A stretch of DNA of 64,000 bases from contig NZ_PPXC01000009.1 of assembly GCF_002909445.1 (NCBI RefSeq), positions 62,001 to 126,000 of the forward strand, in the 5' to 3' direction. Under the pieces are notes generated by a model. The model saw only the letters and a program-made list of their open reading frames with translations. It had not been told where the DNA came from and searched no databases. Of this stretch, positions 18,514 through 26,321 are shown one piece after another. The DNA comes from Arthrobacter glacialis. Lineage in GTDB: Bacteria > Actinomycetota > Actinomycetes > Actinomycetales > Micrococcaceae. Position numbers and translations under genes: made by a program. Every line of letters starts with the position of its first letter. The stretch's first letter is position 1.

Positions 18514-20841
18514 CTAGCTAACGGGCTCCAGACGGATGACCACTGATTTGGAGGTGGGGGTGCCACTGATGTCGGCCTTGGAATCCAGCGGCACCAGGAC
18601 ATTGGTCTCCGGGTAGTAGGCCGCGGCACAGCCAACGGGGGTGGAATACGCCACCACACGGAAGTCTGGGGCCCGGCGGTCAACGCCGTCCTTCCATTCC
18701 GACACCAGGTCCACCATGGCGCCGTCGGCAATGCCCAAGGCATCCAGATCGTTTTTGTTCACAAAGACCACCCGGCGCCCGTTCTTGATGCCGCGGTACC
18801 GGTCATCCTTGCCATAGATGGTGGTGTTGTATTGGTCGTGGGAGCGCAGGGTCTGCAGGAGCAGCCGACCAGCCGGGACCTTGGGGTATTCCAGCGTATT
18901 GGCGGTGAAATGGGCCAGCCCCGACGCCGTGGCGAAGGACCTGGAATCGCGCGGCCCGTGCGGCAAAACAAACCCGCCGGGCTGCTCGATCTTGGCCTCA
19001 AAATCCTCAAAACCTGGCACGACGGCGGCAATATGCTTCCGGATCAGGCTGTAGTCCCCTGCCAAGGCGCTCCAATCGGCGAGGGGCGCGCCGGGGCGGG
19101 TGCCGCCGTCGTCCGTTTCAAAAAGCAGTGCTGCGAGCCGGCACACGATGGCCACTTCGGAGAGCAGGTTCTTCGACGCCGGGGCCAGACGCCCGCGCGA
19201 GGCGTGCACGGCGCTCATGGAATCCTCAACGGTGACGCGCTGGTCGCCGCCAGCCTGCGCGTCGCGTTCGGTGCGGCCAAGCGTTGGCAGGATCAGTGCC
19301 TGCTTGCCCGTGACCAGGTGCGACTTATTCAGTTTGGTGGAGATTTGCACGGTCAGTGAGAGGTTTCCGAGTGCTTTTTCGGTGACATCTGAGTCTGGGG
19401 TGGCGCGCACAAAATTGCCGCCCATGCCCAGAAAGACGCCGGCGTTGCCGTCGCGCATGGCCTCGATGGCAGCCACGGTGTCAAAGCCGTGGGCGCGGGG
19501 TGAGGCGAAGGAGAATTCCGCATCAAGGGCGTCGAGGAATTTTGCTGGCATGCGCTCAAAAATGCCCATGGTTCGATCGCCTTGAACATTGGAGTGGCCG
19601 CGGACCGGGCACACGCCGGCGCCGGGCTTGCCAATGTTGCCTTGCAGGAGCAGCAGGTTGACCACATCGCGGAGCATGGCCACGGAATGCTTGTGCTGGG
19701 TCAGGCCCATGGCCCAGCAGACAACCGTGGCCTTGGACGCGAGCAGCCGCTGGCCGGTGGCCCGGATCTGGTCTTCGCTGAGACCGGAGGCGGTGACAAT
19801 TTCAGCCCAGGTGACGGTCTCCAACTGCTCCAAGTACTCGCCGAGACCCGTGGTGTGGGAGTCGATGAACGCGGTGTCGAACACGCGGCCGGCATGCTCG
19901 GATCCGGGCCGGCGCTGTTCCTCGAGCAGAAATTTGCCCAAGCCCTGGAACAATGCTTGGTCCCCGCCGAGCTTGATCTGCAGGAAGTCGTCGGCGAGGG
20001 CAATGCCGCCACCCACCAGCCCGCGCACGGTTTGGGGGTTTTCGAAACGCATCAGCCCGGCCTCGGGCAGCGGGTTGACGGCAACAATGACGGCGCCGTT
20101 CTTCTTGGCTTTTTCCAAGGCTGTCAGCATGCGCGGATGGTTGGTGCCGGGGTTTTGCCCGGCGATCAAAATCAGTTCAGCCTGGTAAATGTCCTCCAGT
20201 GACACCGAGCCCTTGCCAATACCGATGGTCTCCGTCAGGGCCGAGCCGCTGGATTCGTGGCACATGTTGGAGCAGTCGGGCAGGTTGTTGGTGCCCAGTC
20301 CGCGCACCATGAGCTGGTACAGAAATGCTGCCTCGTTGGAGGTGCGCCCCGAGGTGTAGAAAATGGCTTCATTAGGATCCTTGAGCGCCTTGAGCTCGTC
20401 GGCCAGCAGCCCCAGTGCGAAGTCCCAGGAAACCGGCACGTAGTTCTCGCTTCCCTCGGCCAGAAACATGGGGTCGGTCAGTCGGCCCTGCTGGCCCAGC
20501 CGGAAGTCATCCCAGCCGCGCAGCTCGCTGACGCTGTGTTCGGCGAAGAATTGCGGCGGCACGCGCCTCTTGGTGGCTTCCTCGGCAACGGCCTTGGCGC
20601 CGTTTTCGCAAAACTCGGCCTTGTGCCGTTTGTCTTCCTCGGGCCAGGCACAGCCGGGGCAGTCGAAGCCGTTTTTTTGATTGATTTTGAGCAGCGCCTG
20701 GGCGCTTCGTATCGGCCCCATCTGCTTGAGGGATACTTCCAGGGCGTGCACGACGCCGGGGATGCCCACGGCCTTCTTCTGAACGTCAGTGACGCGCAGT
20801 TGTGCTTCGTCAATGTTTTCCTGGGGCGCTTTGCCAGCCAT
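18514..20841 (-). CDS. FdhF/YdeP-family molybdopterin oxidoreductase
   Basis: 775 aa. It is a member of the DMSO-reductase superfamily resembling E. coli YdeP and formate dehydrogenase alpha chains. Seen: FDCPGCAWPEEDKRH near the N-terminus, TSGRTSNEAAFLYQL, NLPDCSNMCHESSGSALTET (the usual active-site region), GQNPGTNHPRM, and a C-terminal MGD-binding domain (RSHDQYNTTIYGKDDRYRGI). The N-terminal CxxCxxxC iron-sulfur motif of true FdhF is absent. The role of YdeP-type proteins is poorly defined; formate oxidation is only one option. The divergent neighbour fdhD and the Moco genes 4 kb away support an active molybdoenzyme. Confidence 0.9.
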   Translation of the reverse strand: MAGKAPQENIDEAQLRVTDVQKKAVGIPGVVHALEVSLKQMGPIRSAQALLKINQKNGFDCPGCAWPEEDKRHKAEFCENGAKAVAEEATKRRVPPQFFAEHSVSELRGWDDFRLGQQGRLTDPMFLAEGSENYVPVSWDFALGLLADELKALKDPNEAIFYTSGRTSNEAAFLYQLMVRGLGTNNLPDCSNMCHESSGSALTETIGIGKGSVSLEDIYQAELILIAGQNPGTNHPRMLTALEKAKKNGAVIVAVNPLPEAGLMRFENPQTVRGLVGGGIALADDFLQIKLGGDQALFQGLGKFLLEEQRRPGSEHAGRVFDTAFIDSHTTGLGEYLEQLETVTWAEIVTASGLSEDQIRATGQRLLASKATVVCWAMGLTQHKHSVAMLRDVVNLLLLQGNIGKPGAGVCPVRGHSNVQGDRTMGIFERMPAKFLDALDAEFSFASPRAHGFDTVAAIEAMRDGNAGVFLGMGGNFVRATPDSDVTEKALGNLSLTVQISTKLNKSHLVTGKQALILPTLGRTERDAQAGGDQRVTVEDSMSAVHASRGRLAPASKNLLSEVAIVCRLAALLFETDDGGTRPGAPLADWSALAGDYSLIRKHIAAVVPGFEDFEAKIEQPGGFVLPHGPRDSRSFATASGLAHFTANTLEYPKVPAGRLLLQTLRSHDQYNTTIYGKDDRYRGIKNGRRVVFVNKNDLDALGIADGAMVDLVSEWKDGVDRRAPDFRVVAYSTPVGCAAAYYPETNVLVPLDSKADISGTPTSKSVVIRLEPVS

Positions 20842-20904
20842 GGGGTCCCTTCACCGTTGAGGATCTAGTCTGATCTTAGACGTTATTGTTTTTTGGAGGA
20901 TGGA

Positions 20905-21738
20905 ATGGGACGACTGGTCCAACGGGTCAAGGCCACCAGGATTGATATTGCCGGCGGCCGCAGGGTGGTGCGTGAGGAAGCCCTTGCCGTGGAGGAGCCG
21001 CTGGAGATTCGGCTGGGGCACGATTCCTTCAGCGTGACGATGCGCACCCCGGGCGACGACTTTGATCTGGTGGCCGGGTTCCTTCTTTCGGAGGGCATCA
21101 TCTTTGAGCCCGAGCAGCTTATTTCGCTGCGGTTTTGCGCCGGTGAGGATGAAAACGGGAAGCAGACCTTCAATGTTGTTGAAGCCCAGTTGCGCCCCGA
21201 CGTGGCCCTGCCGCTGCCCGCTGCCCAACGCCATGTGACAACCTCCAGCGCCTGCGGAATCTGCGGCACCGCCTCCATCGATGCTGTGCGGAAGTCCTCG
21301 CACTTTGGCATGGCGGCTGCTGTCGCGGAGCCGCTGATTGCTGCGGACGTGCTGGCCGGCCTGCCGGAGATCCTGCGCGAACAGCAGAAACTGTTTGATA
21401 AGACCGGCGGCGTCCACGCGGCAGGCTTGTTCGCCCCCGACGGCGAGCTGCTGTCCTTGCGCGAGGACGTGGGCCGTCATAACGCCGTGGACAAGGTCAT
21501 TGGCGCAGCGTTCCGGGACAAGCAACTGCCGCTGTCCAACACCATCTTGCAGGTGTCCGGACGGGCCTCCTTTGAGCTCGTTCAAAAGGCCGCGATGGCA
21601 GGGGTTCCGGTGCTCGCGGCCGTGAGTGCGCCGTCGTCCCTAGCGGTGGAACTGGCGCAGAGCGCCGGGGTGACTCTAGTGGGTTTTAGCCGCGGCAACA
21701 CGCTGAATGTGTACACGCACGCGGGGCGCGTGGGCTGA
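20905..21738 (+). CDS. fdhD: Formate dehydrogenase accessory sulfurtransferase
   Basis: 277 aa from ATG at 20905, with GGAGGA 4 nt upstream (an in-frame TTG overlapping that site was rejected). FdhD transfers sulfur to the molybdenum of formate dehydrogenase-type enzymes. Motifs: FDLVAGFLLSEGII, the Cys loop TTSSACGICG holding the CxxC pair, GGVHAAGLFAPDGEL, REDVGRHNAVDKVIG and SGRASFELVQKA. It is divergent from the YdeP-type oxidoreductase, its likely client, with 63 bp between the genes. Confidence 0.95.
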   Translation: MGRLVQRVKATRIDIAGGRRVVREEALAVEEPLEIRLGHDSFSVTMRTPGDDFDLVAGFLLSEGIIFEPEQLISLRFCAGEDENGKQTFNVVEAQLRPDVALPLPAAQRHVTTSSACGICGTASIDAVRKSSHFGMAAAVAEPLIAADVLAGLPEILREQQKLFDKTGGVHAAGLFAPDGELLSLREDVGRHNAVDKVIGAAFRDKQLPLSNTILQVSGRASFELVQKAAMAGVPVLAAVSAPSSLAVELAQSAGVTLVGFSRGNTLNVYTHAGRVG

Positions 21739-21793
21739 TACGAGCCGGACTTTCGGACGTCAGCTGTCGGCGCTCAACGTTGCACGGATCGGA

Positions 21794-22231
21794 CTAACCT
21801 CCATTGTTGGCGAAGTCGATGATCTCGGGGATCGTGGGCCGTTGCGGCAGGCCGACTGCCGTGGGATTGATGGTGTTTTCCTGGCCCACATCGGTGACCT
21901 GGAAGGAAATGCCCATCCGTGGATTGAGTTCCTTGATTTCGCGGGTGGCACCGGCGAAGGCCATCAATGATTCGGTCATGACGGGCTCAAGGATTGCGGT
22001 TCCGGCGTCGGCCTGGATGCGGACGCTCAGGGTTGAGCCCATGCCCGTGTTCACGTTGTAGCGGGCCTCAACTTCGGCTACGCCAGGCACCGACGATATG
22101 GCGGCCTTGATGCTCTCCGCCACGGTGCCGGAATCGCCCGTTTTGCCGCTTCCGCACGCAGCCAGGAACAGCGTGAAAACCACAATTGTGGTGAGTAAGC
22201 CCAGTAAGGAGCGGTTCGGTCTACTCTGCAT
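21794..22231 (-). CDS. Small lipoprotein, paralog 4 of a four-gene tandem array
   Basis: 145 aa. Signal peptide with hydrophobic core (LLTTIVVFTLFLAAC) and lipobox LAAC. The mature domain of about 115 residues shares with its three upstream neighbours a pattern of VPGVAEVEARYNVNTGMGS, a short VRI strand, a SLMAFAGA helix, and an end of NPTAVGLPQRPTIPEIIDFA. Sequence is closest to the gene immediately upstream (YNVNTGMGS, NTINPTAVGL shared). The ATG start lies inside the last codons of that gene (11-bp overlap) with no evident ribosome site, so it is probably translationally coupled. No known domain was recognised. Confidence 0.78.
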   Translation of the reverse strand: MQSRPNRSLLGLLTTIVVFTLFLAACGSGKTGDSGTVAESIKAAISSVPGVAEVEARYNVNTGMGSTLSVRIQADAGTAILEPVMTESLMAFAGATREIKELNPRMGISFQVTDVGQENTINPTAVGLPQRPTIPEIIDFANNGG

Positions 22232-22640
22232 TGTTCGCGAAATCGATGATGTCCTGGACCGACGGTGACTGCCGCAGTCCGACTGCTGTGGGGTTGATGG
22301 TGTTCGCCTGCCCCTCCTCGGTCACTTGGAATGAGAGACTCGTGCTCGGTCTCATGCCAGCAGAAGCGCCGGCAAAGGCGATGAGGGAATCGCGCAGAAC
22401 CGTCTCCAGTGACTCGGTCCCGGCAGCTGCCTTGATGAGCACACTTGCTGTGGATCCCATGCCGGTGTTGACGTTGTATCTCGCCCTCACTTCCACGACG
22501 TCGGCAACTTGGGAGATTGCGGCCTTCAGATTCACTGCCACGGTGCCGGAATCGCCCGTCTTGCCGCTTCCGCCTCCGCAGGCGGCCAGCGTCCATGCGA
22601 GCAGTCCCATGAGAATGAACATGGTGGTCTTCTTGAACAT
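22221..22640 (-). CDS. Small lipoprotein, paralog 3 of the tandem array
   Basis: 139 aa. Lipobox LAAC after MFKKTTMFILMGLLAWT. After a Gly/Ser linker (GGGSGKTGDSGT) comes the same domain as its neighbours: a helix LKAAISQVADVVEV, YNVNTGMGSTASVLI, a helix VLRDSLIAFAGAS, and NTINPTAVGLRQSPSVQDII. Its stop overlaps the start of paralog 4. The GKTGDSGTVA linker is shared with paralog 4, pointing to a recent duplication. Function unknown. Confidence 0.78.
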   Translation of the reverse strand: MFKKTTMFILMGLLAWTLAACGGGSGKTGDSGTVAVNLKAAISQVADVVEVRARYNVNTGMGSTASVLIKAAAGTESLETVLRDSLIAFAGASAGMRPSTSLSFQVTEEGQANTINPTAVGLRQSPSVQDIIDFANNAE

Positions 22641-22690
22641 GTGCTGGGTTCCTTCTGAAGAGTTGTTGTAGTTCTGGCGTACGTCGGTGG

Positions 22691-23107
22691 CTAACCGTTT
22701 GAGCTGGTGTAGTCCCGAATTTCCTGCACCGTGGGCGACTGCGACAGACCCAGCACGTCCGGCCGGATACCGTTGTCCGCTTCGCCCTCGGGGAAAACGT
22801 AGAACTCAACCCTGCTCACGCCCTTGAGGGATCCTGACGCGTCGGCAAAAGCGTGCAATGAATCCCGCAAGACGGCGTCGAGGTCGGTATGTTCAACAGC
22901 TGTGATCCGAACATTGATGACGGCGCCCATGCCACCGGGATCGGTGAACCGGGTCTTGTTGCTCACAACATTGGGTACTGCATCAATGGCAGCGCTCGCG
23001 TCGGCCACAAAGGTGTCTCCGGCTTTCTGCGGATTGCCCAAGCTGCAGGCGGCCAGCGAAAAGACGAGCAGGGCGGCAAAGATGGCAGCGCCTAGTTTAT
23101 GCAGCAA
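22691..23107 (-). CDS. Small lipoprotein, paralog 2 of the tandem array
   Basis: 138 aa from a TTG start supported by AAGGAG 7 nt upstream. Lipobox LAAC (AALLVFSLAACSLG). The mature part follows the array pattern: IDAVPNVVSNKTRFTDPGGMG, VINVRITAV, VLRDSLHAFADAS, then YVFPEGEADNGIRPDVLGL and SPTVQEIRDYTSSNG. The last 45 residues are close to paralog 1 (both carry YVFPEG and NGIRPD). Function unknown; exported and membrane-anchored. Confidence 0.78.
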   Translation of the reverse strand: MLHKLGAAIFAALLVFSLAACSLGNPQKAGDTFVADASAAIDAVPNVVSNKTRFTDPGGMGAVINVRITAVEHTDLDAVLRDSLHAFADASGSLKGVSRVEFYVFPEGEADNGIRPDVLGLSQSPTVQEIRDYTSSNG

Positions 23108-23152
23108 GTGGTGGCTCCTTGGGGGAATTAGTTGTCCGGGTTGACCCGAAAG

Positions 23153-23548
23153 CTAGCCGTTTGAGCTGGCATAGTCCCGAATTTCCTGCACCGTGGGTGT
23201 CACACCCAGACCGAAGGCGTCGGGGCGGATCCCGTTTTCCTCATCGCCCTCGGGGAAGACGTAGTACGACACGGAAATGGTCCCCCTGGTGGAGTCCGAA
23301 GCACCTGCAAAGGCAAGCAGGGAGTCATCCAGCACGGTTTCCAGAACCGAGTCAGGGGAAGCCGTGATGCGTACAGTGATGCGTTTGCTCACGCCCGCGT
23401 TGTTTTTGTATTCGGTCTTGACCGAGACAACGCCGGGCACCTGACTCAAAGCTGAATCCACGTTTTTGACGACCGTGGAGCCGCTACTGCAACTAACCAA
23501 GAGGGCGGCCGCCATGAAAGTCAGAACAACTGCAATGATTCGTCGCAA
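23153..23548 (-). CDS. Small lipoprotein, paralog 1 of the tandem array
   Basis: 131 aa from a TTG (MRRIIAVVLTFMAAALLVSC) with AAGGGA 7 nt upstream; an ATG at 23581 is in frame but would put a hydrophilic, non-signal segment ahead of the signal peptide. Lipobox LVSC. The mature domain shows LSQVPGVVSVKTEYKNNAGV, ITVRITAS, VLDDSLLAFAGAS and PTVQEIRDYASSNG. It is the first gene of the array, with the three related genes downstream on the same strand. Function unknown. Confidence 0.75.
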   Translation of the reverse strand: MRRIIAVVLTFMAAALLVSCSSGSTVVKNVDSALSQVPGVVSVKTEYKNNAGVSKRITVRITASPDSVLETVLDDSLLAFAGASDSTRGTISVSYYVFPEGDEENGIRPDAFGLGVTPTVQEIRDYASSNG

Positions 23549-23700
23549 CAGGGGATCCCTTGTTTGTTGCCACAGAATCATCCAATAATTGGCGAGCCGT
23601 CCGCGGCAGATGTGTACTTGGATGCCACGCTACGCCAGCACCGCAGCTGCTTCGATGGGCACAACACCCCATGGCCGGAGCAGAGCCTGAGGCAGGGGCG

Positions 23701-24504
23701 CTAGATTTCGTGCAGCAGCCTGCGAATGAACTGCTGGGTGCGCTCTTCCTGCGGCTTGCGCAGCACTTGGCTGGCCGGGCCGCGCTCCACCACCACGCCA
23801 CCGTCCATGAACACCACCTCGTCGGCTGTTTGGCGGGCAAAGGCAAGCTCATGGGTGACAATCACCATGGTCCAGCCCTCATCCGCCAGTTCCTTGATGA
23901 CGGCCAGGACGTCGTCCACCAGCTCCGGGTCCAGAGCAGAAGTGGGCTCATCAAAAAGCAGCAGCTGCGGCTTCAACGCCAGCGCGCGGACAATGCCCAC
24001 GCGCTGCTGCTGTCCGCCGGAGAGCTCAAAGGGGTAGGAGTCGCGCTTCTCGAACAGGCCCACACGCTTGAGCAGGGCATCGGCCTCCGCCACAACTTCT
24101 GCGCGCGGACGCTTTTGCACCCGAACCGGGCCCTCGATGACGTTTTGCAGCACCGTCATGTGCGGGAACAGGTTGTAGTGCTGGAAAACCATGGCGCTGC
24201 GGTCGCGGAGGGCCGCGACCTCCTTGGGGCTCACCTTGGCATCGAAATCAAGGGTCAGTGACGGCCGCTGAGGCTCGACGCCGGTGCTGGTGCCGCCGCT
24301 GGCACCCACGGTGACGGAACCGGCGTCGGGCAGCTCCAGGCCATTGAGCGAGCGCAGAATGGTGGTTTTGCCGGAACCGGAAGGACCAATCAGGGCCACC
24401 ACCTTGCCGCGGGGGACATCCAAGTCAATGCCGCGCAACACGGTGTTGGCGCCGAAGGACTTGCTCAGGCCCCGAACTTGAAGAACTGAATCAGTGGGCG
24501 ACAT
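23701..24504 (-). CDS. Amino-acid ABC transporter ATP-binding protein
   Basis: 267 aa from the ATG at 24504 ([18 protein letters not shown]). Walker [11 protein letters not shown]-loop [13 protein letters not shown], signature [15 protein letters not shown], Walker [14 protein letters not shown] and the switch His in VIVTHEL are all present, so the ATPase should be active. Compared with typical GlnQ-type subunits there is an insertion of about 25 residues between Walker A and the Q-loop. It overlaps the permease gene by 14 bp and completes the three-gene importer. Confidence 0.95.
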   Translation of the reverse strand: MSPTDSVLQVRGLSKSFGANTVLRGIDLDVPRGKVVALIGPSGSGKTTILRSLNGLELPDAGSVTVGASGGTSTGVEPQRPSLTLDFDAKVSPKEVAALRDRSAMVFQHYNLFPHMTVLQNVIEGPVRVQKRPRAEVVAEADALLKRVGLFEKRDSYPFELSGGQQQRVGIVRALALKPQLLLFDEPTSALDPELVDDVLAVIKELADEGWTMVIVTHELAFARQTADEVVFMDGGVVVERGPASQVLRKPQEERTQQFIRRLLHEI

Positions 24505-25150
24505 AGCGGTCCAACCTCTTTTCCACGCGGGTCTGGGCGGTTGACAGGGCAAGGCAGATCACCCAGTAAATCATGGCGGCCTCCAAGTAAAGCAGCATGA
24601 ATTCCTGACTGAACGCCGCCACCTGCTGGGCCACCCGGAACATCTCTGTCACAAGGATCAACGACGCCAGGGAGGTGTCCTTCACGAGCGAGATGAACGT
24701 GTTGGATAGCGGCGGGACGGAAACCCGCGCGGCCTGGGGCAAGATGATGCGCAGCAGCGTCTGGTTGCGCGACATCCCGATCATGTGGCCGGCCTCCCAC
24801 TGCCCCTGGGGCACCGAAAGGATGGCTGCGCGAATGACCTCTGCGGCGTAACCGCCAACATTGAGGGAGAAGGCGATGATGGCGCTGGGCCAGGGATCGA
24901 TCTTCACGCCCACAGCGGGCAGCCCGTAAAAGATCACGAACAGCTGCACCAGCAGGGGAGTGCCGCGGATGAGCGAGACATACACTCGGCCCACGCCATT
25001 GGCCAGTTTGCTGGTGCTGATGCGCATCACAGCCACCAGCAGGGCGATCAGCAGCCCCAGTGCAAAGGAGGCCAGCGCCAGCGGAATGGTGCCCTTGACT
25101 GCCCCCAGCAGGAGCGGACCAAGGGAACTCCAGAACAAGTCAAAGTCCAT
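24491..25150 (-). CDS. Amino-acid ABC transporter permease
   Basis: 219 aa with about five membrane helices (for example [19 protein letters not shown] and [17 protein letters not shown]). The family coupling loop carries [20 protein letters not shown] and [18 protein letters not shown]. It is the HisM/GlnP type that transports polar amino acids. It sits between the ATPase gene (overlapping) and the binding-protein gene (50 bp upstream). Confidence 0.94.
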   Translation of the reverse strand: MDFDLFWSSLGPLLLGAVKGTIPLALASFALGLLIALLVAVMRISTSKLANGVGRVYVSLIRGTPLLVQLFVIFYGLPAVGVKIDPWPSAIIAFSLNVGGYAAEVIRAAILSVPQGQWEAGHMIGMSRNQTLLRIILPQAARVSVPPLSNTFISLVKDTSLASLILVTEMFRVAQQVAAFSQEFMLLYLEAAMIYWVICLALSTAQTRVEKRLDRYVAH

Positions 25151-25200
25151 GGCTGAACTCTAACCCGCGCATCGGGGAACTGTATTCAAGGCGACCGGAC

Positions 25201-26016
25201 TTACTTGCTGAAGTCTTCGTCAAAGTACTTTTCACTCAGGGTGGTCAACGTGCCGTCGGCGGCCAAATCCGCCAACGCCGTGTTGACGGCGTCGTTGAGG
25301 GCCTTGGCGCCCTTGCGGAAGGCGAAGGAGGAATCGGAGGATTCCTCGGTGGTGGCGGAGATCTTCAATCCCGAGCCGGGATTGGTTTTCAGGTAGTCCA
25401 CAACCGTGAGCTTGTCATTGACAATGGCGTCGACACGGTCGTCCTTGAGCAACGTCACTGACTGGGCCCAGCCTTCTACGGCCTCCACGTTCGCGCCGCT
25501 GTCAATGGCCAGGGTGTACCAGTTGCTGGTCAGTGACTGCGCGGTGGTCTTGCCCTTGAGATCAGCGATGCTGGAGATGTCAGTGTTGTCTTCCTTGGTC
25601 ACCACCACGCCCCTGGACACCGTGTAGGGGGTGGACAGTTCGTACTTTTCCTGGCGGGTGGGGTTCACAGTGACCTGGTTGGCGATGGCGTCAAAGCGCT
25701 TGGACTCCAGCCCGGCAAAGATGGAGTCAAACTGGGTTTCCTCAAACTTGGCCTTGACCCCCAGCTTGGCAGCAACAGCCGTGGCAACCTCGACGTCGTA
25801 CCCGGTCAAGTCCCCGGCGCCACCCTCATGGAAACTGAACGGCTTGTAGGTGCCTTCCGTGGCGAACACAATCTCCCCGGCGTCCTTGACCTGGCTCAGG
25901 GACGTGTCCGTGCCGGAGTCGGTGCCGGCGCCAGTGGTTCCGGTGCCGCCGCAGGCAGCAAGGGCAATCGATGCTGCAGCGAGTAAGCCAACGAGTCCAA
26001 AGCTCCGACGATTCAT
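25201..26016 (-). CDS. Amino-acid ABC transporter substrate-binding lipoprotein, probably for cystine
   Basis: 271 aa from the ATG at 26016, with AAGGAAC 6 nt upstream; a longer frame to 26166 has no signal peptide and was rejected. Signal peptide and lipobox MNRRSFGLVGLLAAASIALAAC are clear. The binding domain has GTYKPFSFHEGGAGDLTGYD, ETQFDSIFAGLESKRFDAI and NQVTVNPTRQEKYELSTPY, a combination I associate with TcyA/FliY cystine-binding proteins. Substrate is therefore probably cystine, but other amino acids cannot be excluded. It is the first gene of the importer operon. Confidence 0.9.
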   Translation of the reverse strand: MNRRSFGLVGLLAAASIALAACGGTGTTGAGTDSGTDTSLSQVKDAGEIVFATEGTYKPFSFHEGGAGDLTGYDVEVATAVAAKLGVKAKFEETQFDSIFAGLESKRFDAIANQVTVNPTRQEKYELSTPYTVSRGVVVTKEDNTDISSIADLKGKTTAQSLTSNWYTLAIDSGANVEAVEGWAQSVTLLKDDRVDAIVNDKLTVVDYLKTNPGSGLKISATTEESSDSSFAFRKGAKALNDAVNTALADLAADGTLTTLSEKYFDEDFSK

Positions 26017-26321
26017 TTCAGTGTTCCTTTGCTGTGCAGGTTCGTGTGCCCGCGAAGATGGTGGGTCACGGACGGCCCATGAATGGACGCTATCATTGCT
26101 AAACCTCAAAACAAGAGGCAATATTTCATCATATGACGCAATTGTTAAGAACGTGAATTGACTCACAGAAGATATTTAGGGTACCCGGCGACATTGCAGG
26201 TTCCCTGCATGCTGCCTCGTGTGCTGAATGTTGCGCGGAAGCATGGAGCCGGGAATTCCCTTGGCACCACTAGGAGGATTAGGCTGGTAGCTTGCCCTCT
26301 TAATGATTAAGGACTACACGC
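26017..26321. other. Intergenic region between divergent transport genes
   Basis: 305 bp between the importer operon and an ABC exporter. AT-rich stretches near 26105-26175 (CAATATTTCATCATATGACG, ACGTGAATTGACTCACAG) are likely to hold the importer promoter. No reading frame, RNA gene or convincing operator was recognised. Confidence 0.5.
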
